Below, one piece after another: positions 1-8,535 of a stretch of DNA of 14,461 bases. Numbering within the stretch: position 1 is the first letter of the stretch; every line of letters starts with the position of its first letter. A model generated the notes under the pieces. That model was given only the letters and a program-made list of their open reading frames with translations. It searched no databases and was not told where the DNA came from. Origin of the DNA: CAZERD01 sp964515405. Lineage in GTDB: Bacteria; Campylobacterota_A; Desulfurellia; Desulfurellales; CAZERD01. Where the stretch lies: assembly GCA_964515405.1 (NCBI GenBank), contig CAZERD010000038.1:1-14461 (forward strand), read 5' to 3'. A program made the position numbers and the translations under genes.

Positions 1-771
1 GCACCATATCGAGCAAAAGAAATCATGAAGAGGATCACAGAAAATTACCTGATGAGAAGAGAACTGGAAAACACACTGGCATTCATGCCGTTGTTCAACA
101 GACTAATAGAAATAACTGTCATCGTATTTGGACTCATTAGTCTACTACAGGAGTGGGGATACAACATAGGAACCATAATAACGGGTTTAGGGATAGGAGG
201 GTTGGCGGTAGCATTCGCCGCCAGGGATACACTGGCAAACTTCTTCGGCAGTGTAATGATTATGCTTGACAAACCGTTTAGAATCGGTGACTGGATAAAA
301 ACACCCGACGTTGAGGGAACAGTTGAGGATATAGGACTAAGAAGCACAAAAGTAAGGCAGTTTGACAAAGCTATTGTTTCCGTGCCAAATTCCAAGCTTG
401 CCACGGAACCAATCATTAACTTTTCCAGGAGAAACAAGAGAAGAATAAAACTCACAATAGGCGTAACCTATTCAACACCCATGGAGAAACTCAGGCAAGC
501 TGTCCAGCAGATAAAGCTGATGCTTATAGAGCACCCAGAAATAGACAAAGAAACAATCTTCACATTCTTCACAGAATTTGGAGATAGCTCGCTGAATATA
601 TTCATATACTGTTTCACAACCACCAGCGCATGGGGTGAGTACTTGAGAATCAAGGAAGATGTAAGCTTTAAGATAATGAAAATACTTCAGAACCTCGGTA
701 TAGAATTTGCATTCCCATCCATGTCAATCTATATAGAAAAAAAACCGGAGCATCCCGGCTACCCTGAATAG
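1..771 (+). CDS. MscS-family mechanosensitive ion channel, 5'-truncated by the window
   Basis: The frame is open from base 1, so the gene begins upstream and the ATG at 25 is probably internal; 256 residues are visible. Counting from that Met, a hydrophobic helix lies at about 26-43. It is followed by a Gly/Ala-rich pore helix at about 48-80, with GLGIGGLAVAFAARDTL and then FFGS, and this is the family hallmark. After it comes the beta domain (LDKPFRIGDWI, then VEGTVEDIGLRST and VPNS), then the C-terminal alpha/beta domain. Members of this family form inner-membrane channels that open under membrane tension and release solutes on hypo-osmotic shock. The missing N-terminus would hold further membrane helices. 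The gene converges on the gene ending at 793, and its last codons overlap a terminator that acts on the other strand. Confidence 0.93.
   Translation, partial: APYRAKEIMKRITENYLMRRELENTLAFMPLFNRLIEITVIVFGLISLLQEWGYNIGTIITGLGIGGLAVAFAARDTLANFFGSVMIMLDKPFRIGDWIKTPDVEGTVEDIGLRSTKVRQFDKAIVSVPNSKLATEPIINFSRRNKRRIKLTIGVTYSTPMEKLRQAVQQIKLMLIEHPEIDKETIFTFFTEFGDSSLNIFIYCFTTTSAWGEYLRIKEDVSFKIMKILQNLGIEFAFPSMSIYIEKKPEHPGYPE
737..758 (-). terminator. Probable Rho-independent terminator of the long (-) operon, inside the mscS 3' end
   Basis: Read on the minus strand, CCGG (758-755) and CCGG (748-745) form a 4-bp all-GC stem, extended by a G-U pair at its loop end. Eight consecutive T residues follow (744-737). 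It lies about 35 nt past the stop of the last (-) gene. The bases also encode the Lys-Lys-Pro-Glu-His-Pro-Gly stretch at the mscS C-terminus. The stem is short, so efficiency is uncertain, but its position and the U8 tract are what a terminator needs. Confidence 0.55.
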
Positions 772-792
772 CATACCGAGATAACCCCAAAG

Positions 793-1353
793 TCAAGCTG
801 CTTCCTTAAACACTCTTACCATGTTCTCAAAGGCTGTTTCAATCCAATCCTTCACTTCATCAATGTATTCTAGCGCAAGCTTCTTTCTCCTCTCCTTCAT
901 CCGAGGACCAAGCACATAGTAGGATACTGCACCACCCAAACCGGATAATAGAGCGTTTATAAGCATAAAACTTCTTCTAAACAACACCTTCGAAAGCGCA
1001 GACCCTCCTAAAAAACCGCCAACTCCTACATAAACCGGTACAATATTCCTGCTCTTACCCTTTACCAGCTCCAGCGGCGCTACATACAACCCATACTCCG
1101 TCAGAGCTTTCGCTCTATCCAAAATCTCCTTCCACTTTTCATCATTGTCCTTGATGAAACTGGGATTATTTTTCTCAATATAACCCTTAAGTTCCAAAAA
1201 CAGGAGATTCAAATTTGACTTACCCCAACTTGATAAATCATCCCTTATCTCGTCTATCCTTCTACTCATATCCACAGAATCTTCTATCTCTCTCTTTACT
1301 TCATTTATCTTTTCTTCAAGTTTCTCCTTATAGGATCCCAAAATCTCATCCAT
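793..1353 (-). CDS. Uncharacterised small membrane protein with N-terminal coiled coil and Gly-rich hydrophobic hairpin
   Basis: I do not recognise a family. The start is taken as ATG at 1353 because GGAGGT sits 6 nt upstream. A GTG at 1359 would touch that SD with no spacing. The 186-residue product has a highly charged helical, probably coiled-coil, region at 5-42, then a mixed segment. Two adjacent hydrophobic stretches follow at about 104-125 (rich in GVGGFLGGS) and 128-149 (SGLGG), separated by an Arg-Arg turn, and suggest a membrane hairpin with glycine packing. The C-terminus is basic-acidic and helical. No signal peptide is seen. The SD lies in the last codons of the AMMECR1 gene and the start lies 2 nt beyond its stop, so the two are probably translated together. 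It is the last gene of the operon. Confidence 0.8.
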   Translation of the reverse strand: MDEILGSYKEKLEEKINEVKREIEDSVDMSRRIDEIRDDLSSWGKSNLNLLFLELKGYIEKNNPSFIKDNDEKWKEILDRAKALTEYGLYVAPLELVKGKSRNIVPVYVGVGGFLGGSALSKVLFRRSFMLINALLSGLGGAVSYYVLGPRMKERRKKLALEYIDEVKDWIETAFENMVRVFKEAA

Positions 1354-1355
1354 CC

Positions 1356-1961
1356 TCACACCTCCGTAATATTTTTAATCTTTACATCTCCGCCTGGGGA
1401 CTCCTCCTCAAATATCTGCCCTCTAAACGCGTACATTTCACATGAACTATCAAGATAACAATCCCCTGGGAGGCCAGCCTTTACACATACCTGCTCCAAA
1501 AACTCCTTCTCGCTCCAGCTCCACTCTACAGGCACTTGAGGCAAAAGCAACCCACTGGTTGCACCACATACCACAAGCAACCCGTCTCTACCTACCTTAA
1601 TCTGCTCCTCATAAGGTACATCCTTACTCAGCAACTGCATTGGTGTAAGCACAGTTACTTCCACCACCACCGTATTAAACTCATTTTTACCCAAAGGCAT
1701 AAACCTCGGATCAGAAAACGCTGCAGAAACAGCTGCAGAAATAGTACCTTCTACAAGTGGCTGATAAGCAACTGGGTACCCAATACATCCCCTCAATCTG
1801 TGATCTGGATACGTACTAAGCGTCACAAACACACCCATCTTTTTACCAAGTATCTCTGGATACGAACCGGGAACATCCATCTTACGACCATGAGTAAAGT
1901 AAAATTCAATAGCTTTCCTCGCGAGCCCAACAAGAAACCTCCCCTCATCAATGGACAACAT
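1356..1961 (-). CDS. AMMECR1-domain protein
   Basis: The 201-residue product is close to a bare AMMECR1 domain. It shows the invariant LRGCIG motif (56-61, with Cys59), then the AAFSDPRF block (81-87) and a late Trp-rich LPQVPVEWSW segment. AMMECR1 proteins occur in archaea, eukaryotes and many anaerobic bacteria, and their biochemical role is unsettled. In bacteria they often sit with Memo-like and radical SAM genes (AmmeMemoRadiSam), but neither partner is in this window. The start is placed at ATG 1961 because AGGTG lies 7 nt upstream. A TTG at 1976 overlapping the ileS stop would add five residues but has poor SD spacing. The gene follows ileS directly, which suggests co-expression with translation genes. 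Confidence 0.9.
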   Translation of the reverse strand: MLSIDEGRFLVGLARKAIEFYFTHGRKMDVPGSYPEILGKKMGVFVTLSTYPDHRLRGCIGYPVAYQPLVEGTISAAVSAAFSDPRFMPLGKNEFNTVVVEVTVLTPMQLLSKDVPYEEQIKVGRDGLLVVCGATSGLLLPQVPVEWSWSEKEFLEQVCVKAGLPGDCYLDSSCEMYAFRGQIFEEESPGGDVKIKNITEV

Positions 1962-1972
1962 GGCTAAACACC

Positions 1973-4750
1973 TCAACCCCTAAGCACCTTATAGCACCTG
2001 CTACACACAGGCTCACCATCAGGATTCCCTCCAACGCTTTCATTTATCTTCCAGCACCTCTCACACTTAACACCGGAAGCTCTTACCACATCAACTACTA
2101 TCCTCCCACCTTCATCTTCATACCGTTCAAGAACATCCTGTCCTTCTCCGAAGTATACATGGGAAACAAGATATATATCAGCTATTTCCTCCGGCAAAAA
2201 CCCATCCAGAACCCCTGAAAATTCACCTGATAACCTCAAATACAAATCAGCCTCAAGCGAGTTACCTATCTCTTTCCTTTCTCTGACGAGTTCAATGGCT
2301 TTATCCGTCGCCTTCTTTATCCTCCTTATTGTGCCCCATTTTTTCACAAGACCATCATCCCTGTGATCCCTATTCAGCGCTACAAATCTCTCCATATGGA
2401 CAGAATCAAATCGTCCACCCATCTCCAAATAAGCTTCTTCTGACGTAAAGGAAAGTATAGGAGCAAGATAAACGAGCAACACCTCCAGTATCATTTTCAT
2501 AGCCGTCTGTGCACTTCTTCTTCTCTTTGAGTCCTGCGCATCACAGTACAATCTATCCTTCAGCACATCAAGATAAAAGGATGAAAGTATGCTCACACAA
2601 AAGTTCTGTGTGTACTGATATATGATATGGAACTCGTATTCATCATAAGCCTTTATTAGCCTCTCCTTAAATAACTCAAGTTCTGCCAGTATCCACCTAT
2701 CTATTTCCTCCATATCCTCGTAGTCTATAGCTTTAAACTCGTCAAAATCATGTAAATTACCCATAAGAAACCTTATTGTATTTCTTATCTTTCTGTAACT
2801 CTCAACAAGTCTTCCCATTATCTCTTCAGAGAGCCTTATATCCTCCCTATAGTCCGTAGCACTAACCCACAGCCTCAAAATCTCAGCACCGTACCTTTTT
2901 ATAACAGACTCAGGTGAAATCACATTGCCCAATGACTTGCTCATCTTTCTTCCCCTGGCATCAACAACAAAACCATGGGTTAAAACAGACTTGTACGGAG
3001 CAGATCCGCGAGTACCTACAGACTCAAGAAGTGAGGAATGAAACCACCCACGGTGCTGGTCAGACCCCTCAAGATACATATCCGCGGGCCATCTCAGTTC
3101 TTCCCTCTTCTCAAGAACAGCAGCATGCGAAGAACCAGAATCAAACCAAACATCAAGTATATCCTCTTCCTTCTCAAACTCCTTGGAACCACATTTACAT
3201 ACATAACCATCAGGGAGAAAATACTCTGGCGGCTCCTCAAACCATACATCAGCACCGCGTTTCTCCATCTGTTCAGCAACTCTATCTATCAGCTCTCTAT
3301 TATACTGTATCCTACCACACTGCCTACACCTAAACAGAGCTATGGGTACTCCCCACGCCCTTTGTCTTGATATACACCAGTCTGGTCTCGTCTCCATCAT
3401 CGAGTGTATTCTATTTCTACCCCAGGATGGAATCCATTGCGTTTTGTCTATTTCTCTGAGGGCCCTATCCCTCAGTCCATCTTTGTCTATATCAATAAAC
3501 CACTGCTTAGTAGCCCTGAATATAACCTTACTCTTACATCTCCAGCAATGGGGATACGAGTGCTCCACTTCCGATTCCCCAAGCAATGCACCTCTCTCTC
3601 TTAACACCTCTATTATCCGCCTGTTCGCATCAAAAATAAACTCACCTCCGAATATCTCCAGCTCCGACACAAATCTACCATCACCATCAACAGGAGAATA
3701 TATAGGAATCCTATACCTCTTGGCAACAGCATAATCTTCCTCTCCATGTCCTGGTGCCGTATGAACAAGCCCTGTACCAGCATCAAGCGTAACATGCTCA
3801 CCCAAAACTATTCTCGATTCCCTGCCGTATATAGGATGTGCCAAGACAAGACCCTCAAGATCCACCCCTCTAACCGTCTTAAGCACACTAAAGTGCTTAA
3901 CACCAAACTCTCTCATTAAAGATTTAAGCAAACCAGCAGCAATGAGATATACAACCCTATCCTTAACCTCAACAAACACATAATCAAAATCTGGATGAAC
4001 ACAAACAGCCATATTTGCTGGAATGGTCCAAGGAGTAGTAGTCCATATCACGGCTGACACACCCTTACCAAGAAAACACTTATCCAAATCTGCAAGATAG
4101 CTTATAAAGTCAAACTTAACAAATATGGAAGGATCCTTATCGTTCTGATATTCAACCTCAGCCATAGCAAGGGCTGTTTTACAGGAAGGACACCAGAAAA
4201 CCGGTTTCTTTTCCTGATATAAAAGGCCCTTTTCAACAAACTTTCCAAGTTCTCTTAGAATATCGGCTTCATATTCGTAATCCATCGTCAAATAAGGGTT
4301 TTCCCAGTCTCCAAATACACCAAGTCTCTTGAATTCCCCTTTCTGCACCTCTATGAACCTTTCAGCGTACCTTCGGCACAGTCTTCTAACATCAGACTTA
4401 TCCATGGTGAGCTTCTCTCTACCAAGTTCCTTCTCAACATTGTGCTCTATAGGCAAACCATGACAGTCCCAACCCGGAACATAGGGACACCTGTAACCCA
4501 GCATGGACTTCGATTTCACAATAATATCTTTCAAAATCTTATTTATAACATGCCCCATATGAATATGCCCATTGGCATATGGTGGACCATCATGCAGTAC
4601 AAAAAGATCAGCTCCCTCCCGCTCTTTCAAAACCTTCTCATATACCCTCTCCTTTTCCCACTTTTTCAGTATTTCAGGTTCCTTCCTCACGAGATTAGCT
4701 TTCATGGGAAAAGAGGTTCTAGGCAGCAGAAGAGTATCCTTATAAGACAT
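1973..4750 (-). CDS. ileS: Isoleucyl-tRNA synthetase
   Basis: This cytoplasmic class I synthetase attaches isoleucine to tRNA-Ile and hydrolyses mischarged valine. The 925-residue length is normal for the bacterial form. The HIGH-type ATP motif is PPYANGHIHMGH (56-67). The editing domain shows TTPWTIPAN and GTGLVHTAPGHGEEDY. The KMSKS loop is near residue 600. The C-terminal zinc finger has Cys896, Cys899, Cys916 and Cys919, and further Cys pairs occur within the core (CPSC, CWRC, CRQC, CKC). The C-terminal finger marks the bacterial rather than the eukaryote-like, mupirocin-resistant type. The start codon lies 1 nt past the pheT stop, with AGGGGG as SD inside the pheT end, so translation is probably coupled. 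Linkage to pheST is not the E. coli arrangement. Confidence 0.98.
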   Translation of the reverse strand: MSYKDTLLLPRTSFPMKANLVRKEPEILKKWEKERVYEKVLKEREGADLFVLHDGPPYANGHIHMGHVINKILKDIIVKSKSMLGYRCPYVPGWDCHGLPIEHNVEKELGREKLTMDKSDVRRLCRRYAERFIEVQKGEFKRLGVFGDWENPYLTMDYEYEADILRELGKFVEKGLLYQEKKPVFWCPSCKTALAMAEVEYQNDKDPSIFVKFDFISYLADLDKCFLGKGVSAVIWTTTPWTIPANMAVCVHPDFDYVFVEVKDRVVYLIAAGLLKSLMREFGVKHFSVLKTVRGVDLEGLVLAHPIYGRESRIVLGEHVTLDAGTGLVHTAPGHGEEDYAVAKRYRIPIYSPVDGDGRFVSELEIFGGEFIFDANRRIIEVLRERGALLGESEVEHSYPHCWRCKSKVIFRATKQWFIDIDKDGLRDRALREIDKTQWIPSWGRNRIHSMMETRPDWCISRQRAWGVPIALFRCRQCGRIQYNRELIDRVAEQMEKRGADVWFEEPPEYFLPDGYVCKCGSKEFEKEEDILDVWFDSGSSHAAVLEKREELRWPADMYLEGSDQHRGWFHSSLLESVGTRGSAPYKSVLTHGFVVDARGRKMSKSLGNVISPESVIKRYGAEILRLWVSATDYREDIRLSEEIMGRLVESYRKIRNTIRFLMGNLHDFDEFKAIDYEDMEEIDRWILAELELFKERLIKAYDEYEFHIIYQYTQNFCVSILSSFYLDVLKDRLYCDAQDSKRRRSAQTAMKMILEVLLVYLAPILSFTSEEAYLEMGGRFDSVHMERFVALNRDHRDDGLVKKWGTIRRIKKATDKAIELVRERKEIGNSLEADLYLRLSGEFSGVLDGFLPEEIADIYLVSHVYFGEGQDVLERYEDEGGRIVVDVVRASGVKCERCWKINESVGGNPDGEPVCSRCYKVLRG

Positions 4751-4751
4751 A

Positions 4752-7091
4752 TTACCCCCTCAATCTCGCACCAAATGTATCACTCAAGCTCTCAATTAAC
4801 TCCCTTATTATGTCCTCTATCTCCTCCTCTCTAAACGTTCTCTCATCATCTCTCAAAATGAGTCTGTATGTCAAACTCTTTTTACCGGGCTCAGAAAGCT
4901 TATCATAGTGATCAAAAAGAGCCACTCTATACACCTTGTCGTGGCTCAGTATAAATCTCCCAATTTCCATTGCATCCTTATCGTCATCCACGACAACGGA
5001 TATATCCCTGATCACAGTTGGAAGCTTAGGTAGCCTTTCATAAACAACCTCCACAGGGAGATACTTCACCAGATAATCCAAATCCATCTCCCCAACAAGT
5101 ATCCTGAGTCTCCCAAACTCTATGGAATAATGCATATACACGCTTGGGTGCAGTTCCCCTAAAAACCCTATTTCTCTTCCCTCAACCCAGATAGAAGCAC
5201 TCCTCTTAGGATGCATGAAAGAACGATCCGATGCTTTAAACTCTGGTGCTACTCCAAACACATCAAGTATAGCCTCAAACACACCTTTTATATCATAAAA
5301 ATCATATCGCTCTCCCCTGGAATATAGAGAAAGTGGCTTAAAACCATACAAAAGCACGCCCAAATGCTCCCTTTCTTCAATATCAGACCCCTCCTTCCTA
5401 AACACCCTCGCAAGTTCAAACAAGGGAACACTCCTTACCCCCCTGGAAATATTCAAACTCAAATTCTCCATCAGGCTCACAATAATGCTTGTCCTCATGA
5501 CAGCTTGGTCTTCCGTCAATGGATTGAGGACCTTCACAGGCTTACCCATGCCAAACAACTTCTCTCTACTCTCGTTAACAAATGAGTAACTGATGCACTC
5601 GTGTAATCCCAAGGATGGAAGCAAGGAAAGTAATTCTTCTCTCAATATGTATTTATCGCCCCTGGTCCTAAAACCAGGTTTAACTGATGGAACAGTGCTG
5701 GGAATTTTATCATACCCAAGCACCCTTGCAATTTCCTCAGCAATATCAGCCTCCATACTCACATCAAACCTGTAAGTGGGCACATTAATCCTTACACAAT
5801 CATCAACCTTCACAGGATTGAAATCCAACCTCCCCAACACATCCAACACAGCATCTTCCCCCAGATCTGTACCCAGCAACGCATTAACCCGGGCAGGCGA
5901 AATATCTATAACCTTACCTTCAAAATCACCCGCTCTCACATCAAAATGCCCCTTAAACACTCTACCATTGGCATACCTACCCATCAATGAGAGCGCGTAT
6001 TTACCAGCAAACTCGCATAGACCGGGGTCAACCCCCCGCTCAAACCTGTAGGAAGATTCAGAACGCAATCTTAGAGCCCTTGACGTTTTTCTCACACTCA
6101 CAGGATTAAAATGAGCACTTTCAAGCGCAACCAAGGTAGTATGTTCATCTATTTTTGTCATTTCACCACCCATCACACCAGCTATAGCTACAGGTCCGTC
6201 CTCATCCGCTATAGCAAGCATATCAGGAGAAAGCAGATACTCCTTCTCATCCAGAGCAATTACTCTTTCATCACCTCTACTTCTTCTAACAATTATACCG
6301 CCCCTTAGCTTTTTCATGTCAAAACCATGCAACGGTTGTCCAAGGGCAAGCATAACATAATTTGTTATATCCACTACATTGTTTATAGGTCTCACCCCGC
6401 TTTCCACAAGCCTCATTCTCATGAAAAATGGTGCTCTAAACACAGAAACTTCAGCACCAAACAGACAATACCTGGGACACAAATCATTATCTTCCACCCT
6501 TACATAAAGATAATCCTCCAAGCTTCTATCAGCCTCAGTATATGAAATCTCAGGCATATATAGATCTTTCCCACAAATAGCTGCAACCTCTCTCGCAATC
6601 CCAAGCATACTAAGGGCATCCCCCCTGTTGGGGGTAATCTCTATCTCAAGTAACCAGTCATTGAACTCATCCATATCTCTAAGTGGCCTGCCTATTTGTT
6701 CATCCTTATCAAACAGCACAATCTCTTCATGCTCAAAACCAAAATCCGAATATCCCAACAACACGCCTTGGCTTTTACGGGATCTAAACTCCCTCTCCTT
6801 TACTTCTTTATCTCCAAACCTACTCCCTGCTCTCACAACCGCTATTTTATCCCCTTCACAGAGCTGAGTATTTGAAACTACACTAATCTCCTCACCACCT
6901 ACATCAACCTCCAAACAAAACAAATCCCTGTATCTCTCCACATTTAATACACCACCGACCAGAGCGCCATCCCCCGGCACGCGCTCAACAAAATCAACCT
7001 CAAAGCCCGCCATTGTTAGCTTATCTGCCAGTCCAAATGGATCCAGTTCAAACCTTACAAACTCCTTTAACCAATTGTAAGATACTATCAT
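4752..7091 (-). CDS. pheT: Phenylalanyl-tRNA synthetase beta subunit
   Basis: This is the large subunit of the (alpha-beta)2 class II enzyme that charges tRNA-Phe. The 779-residue product has the expected order: N-terminal helix and strand (MIVSYNWLKEFV), an EMAPII-like tRNA-binding OB domain at about 42-150, the B3/B4 editing domain (about 205-375, with NNVVDITNYVM and GQPLHGFD), and B5 (RVNALLGTDL). The catalytic-like fold follows (YRFDVSMEADIAEEIARVLGYDKIP). The C-terminal ferredoxin-fold anticodon-binding domain begins near LPKLPTVIRDISVVVD. The OB domain is divergent and lacks the usual HPNADKL-like signature. The start ATG overlaps the pheS stop as ATGA (7088-7091), giving tight coupling and equal subunit synthesis. 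Confidence 0.98.
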   Translation of the reverse strand: MIVSYNWLKEFVRFELDPFGLADKLTMAGFEVDFVERVPGDGALVGGVLNVERYRDLFCLEVDVGGEEISVVSNTQLCEGDKIAVVRAGSRFGDKEVKEREFRSRKSQGVLLGYSDFGFEHEEIVLFDKDEQIGRPLRDMDEFNDWLLEIEITPNRGDALSMLGIAREVAAICGKDLYMPEISYTEADRSLEDYLYVRVEDNDLCPRYCLFGAEVSVFRAPFFMRMRLVESGVRPINNVVDITNYVMLALGQPLHGFDMKKLRGGIIVRRSRGDERVIALDEKEYLLSPDMLAIADEDGPVAIAGVMGGEMTKIDEHTTLVALESAHFNPVSVRKTSRALRLRSESSYRFERGVDPGLCEFAGKYALSLMGRYANGRVFKGHFDVRAGDFEGKVIDISPARVNALLGTDLGEDAVLDVLGRLDFNPVKVDDCVRINVPTYRFDVSMEADIAEEIARVLGYDKIPSTVPSVKPGFRTRGDKYILREELLSLLPSLGLHECISYSFVNESREKLFGMGKPVKVLNPLTEDQAVMRTSIIVSLMENLSLNISRGVRSVPLFELARVFRKEGSDIEEREHLGVLLYGFKPLSLYSRGERYDFYDIKGVFEAILDVFGVAPEFKASDRSFMHPKRSASIWVEGREIGFLGELHPSVYMHYSIEFGRLRILVGEMDLDYLVKYLPVEVVYERLPKLPTVIRDISVVVDDDKDAMEIGRFILSHDKVYRVALFDHYDKLSEPGKKSLTYRLILRDDERTFREEEIEDIIRELIESLSDTFGARLRG

Positions 7092-8110
7092 AATACCTTC
7101 CCGCGAGACATAGAAAATTCATCAAGAAACCTAACATCGTTCTCAAACAAAACCCTGATGTTATCTATCCTATATTTCAGCATAGCAAACCTCTCAACAC
7201 CAAGCCCAAAAGCAAAACCATTCCACTCGTCCCCATAACCAACATTATGGAGAACATTGGGATGAACCATGCCACATCCCATAACCTCAAGATACCCTGT
7301 ACGAGAGCAGACTCTGCATCCCTTTCCTCCGCAGAATATACACCCTATATCCACCTCAGCAGAGGGCTCGGTAAATGGAAAATAACTCGGCCTAAACCTA
7401 ACAGCAACATCCCCAAAATACACCCTTAAAAACCCTTCAAGTACACCCTTCAGATCCGAAAATCTAATATTCTTATCCACCAACAATCCCTCTATCTGGT
7501 GAAACATGGGGGAATGTGTTATATCCGAATCCCTACGGTACACCCTCCCCGGAGCTATAAACATGAGAGGAGGTTTCCTGTGCTTCATCACCCTTATCTG
7601 AGTGGGCGAAGTATGTGTCCTCAGAAGCCTCTTCTCATCTATATAATATGTGTCCTGCATATCCCTTGCCGGATGTTCTTTAGGTATATTGAGCATCTCA
7701 AAGTTAAACAGATCCAACTCAATCTCAGGACCACTCTCAACGCTAAAACCGAAAGATCTGAATATACTCTCCATCTCCTTTATAGCAACGGTAATAGGAT
7801 GAAGACCACCTGCAAGCATTCTCCTACCTGGCAGAGAAATGTCAACAGCCTCTCTCTCAAGGGCTTCAAATTCCTTCTTTCTCCTGAGGAATTCCTCACG
7901 TTGTCTCAAAGCCTCTTCAATCCTCGCCTTTAACTCATTTATATCCTTACCCCGTTCCCTCCTCAGCTCAGCGGGAAGAGAAGGAAGTTGTTTAAACAGA
8001 ACAGTTAACCTTCCTTTTTTACCGAGAAATCTCGCTTTAAGCTGTTTCAGCGATTCCCCATCCTCAACATCATCAAGAGCAACTTTAAACTCCTCCCAGA
8101 TATCCTTCAT
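7088..8110 (-). CDS. pheS: Phenylalanyl-tRNA synthetase alpha subunit
   Basis: This is the catalytic subunit of phenylalanyl-tRNA synthetase. The 340 residues start with a coiled-coil arm that contacts tRNA (about 1-90), followed by the class II core: RTHTSPTQIR (164-173), RVYRRD, FHQIEGL (203-209), GCGMVHPNVL and the motif 3 segment FGLGVERFAML. A CxxC-x4-CxxC cluster (Cys257, 260, 265, 268) lies between motifs 2 and 3. Many bacterial PheS proteins have it and E. coli lacks it; it may bind metal. The start ATG at 8110 follows a G-rich SD (AGGGGG). The 83-nt gap before it is the only sizeable gap between protein genes of the array and carries a candidate attenuator. Confidence 0.98.
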   Translation of the reverse strand: MKDIWEEFKVALDDVEDGESLKQLKARFLGKKGRLTVLFKQLPSLPAELRRERGKDINELKARIEEALRQREEFLRRKKEFEALEREAVDISLPGRRMLAGGLHPITVAIKEMESIFRSFGFSVESGPEIELDLFNFEMLNIPKEHPARDMQDTYYIDEKRLLRTHTSPTQIRVMKHRKPPLMFIAPGRVYRRDSDITHSPMFHQIEGLLVDKNIRFSDLKGVLEGFLRVYFGDVAVRFRPSYFPFTEPSAEVDIGCIFCGGKGCRVCSRTGYLEVMGCGMVHPNVLHNVGYGDEWNGFAFGLGVERFAMLKYRIDNIRVLFENDVRFLDEFSMSRGKVL

Positions 8111-8119
8111 CCAGACCCC

Positions 8120-8197
8120 CTATAAAAACAAAAAGCGAAAAAATACCACGCCACTGTTTCTCCGCTCGTATAGAAATGTAATCGAAAAATCTATCAC
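8120..8197 (-). CDS. Candidate Phe-rich leader peptide ahead of pheST
   Basis: A 25-codon reading frame starts at GTG 8197, overlapping the rplT stop as GTGA, and ends at TAG 8120-8122, 9 nt before the pheS ATG. Six of its codons are Phe (TTT), at codons 4, 8, 19, 20, 22 and 24, and it ends in VVFFRFLFL. A second GTG at codon 17 could also start it. The E. coli pheST leader PheM is likewise short and Phe-rich with an F-R-F core, which is why I list this. No clear SD precedes the first GTG, so it would depend on coupling with rplT. T-rich terminator sequence yields Phe codons by itself, so the peptide may not be made. Confidence 0.33.
   Translation of the reverse strand: MIDFSITFLYERRNSGVVFFRFLFL
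8124..8166 (-). promoter_or_regulatory. Terminator-like hairpin (candidate attenuator) between rplT and pheS
   Basis: On the minus strand, AGCGGAGAAA (8166-8157) can pair over 10 bp, including two G-U pairs, with TTTTTTCGCT (8143-8134). The loop is 13 nt. A T-rich tract TTTTTGTTTTT (8134-8124) follows. Only four pairs are strong (AGCG/CGCT). An upstream TTTTTCG (8189-8183) can pair with CGGAGAA of the same 5' arm, which would exclude the terminator form, as in a leader with alternative structures. In E. coli a transcription attenuator at exactly this gene junction controls pheST. A constitutive partial terminator is the simpler alternative. Confidence 0.42.
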
Positions 8198-8535
8198 TTG
8201 AGACTTTTAACAAGGGATTTAAACTTCTCGGGTTCCCTGATAGCAAGCTCACTCAATACCTTGCGGTTCAACGCTATATTGTTATCCCTGAGCAGTTTTA
8301 TAAACCTGCTATATGTCAGCCCATATTCTCTAACAGCAGCATTTATCCTTGCTATCCACAGGCTCCTAAACTCCCTCTTTCTAACCCTTCTATCCCTGTA
8401 GGCATATTGAAGTGCTCTATAAACAGACTCTTTAGCGTTCTTAAAGGTAGAATGTCTTCTCTGATAATATCCCTTGGCCAACTTCAGCATTCTTTTATGC
8501 CTTCTTCTTCTCGTATATCCAGTTTTTACCCTCAA
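8194..8535 (-). CDS. rplT: 50S ribosomal protein L20
   Basis: L20 binds 23S rRNA early in assembly of the large subunit. The 113-residue product is full length. It shows the basic N-terminal extension (RRRRHKRMLKLAKGYYQRR) and the conserved YAYRDRRVRKREFRSLWIARINAA core. The start is TTG at 8535, preceded by GGGAGGGG at normal spacing; the next residues (RVKTGYTRRRRHK) match the L20 N-terminus, and no ATG exists at that point. L20 is the autoregulator of rpmI-rplT in E. coli and B. subtilis. Its binding site cannot be identified here. The gene lies 24 nt downstream of rpmI. Confidence 0.98.
   Translation of the reverse strand: MRVKTGYTRRRRHKRMLKLAKGYYQRRHSTFKNAKESVYRALQYAYRDRRVRKREFRSLWIARINAAVREYGLTYSRFIKLLRDNNIALNRKVLSELAIREPEKFKSLVKSLK

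Noticed and set aside
45..455. Reading frames antisense to mscS and many frames opposite the (-) genes
   Set aside because: They are low-complexity Ser/Leu/His/Tyr-rich shadows of real genes, without SDs or recognisable domains.
7306..7341. CxxC-x4-CxxC cluster in PheS as a novel zinc insertion
   Set aside because: The same cluster is common in bacterial PheS; only some groups such as E. coli lack it.
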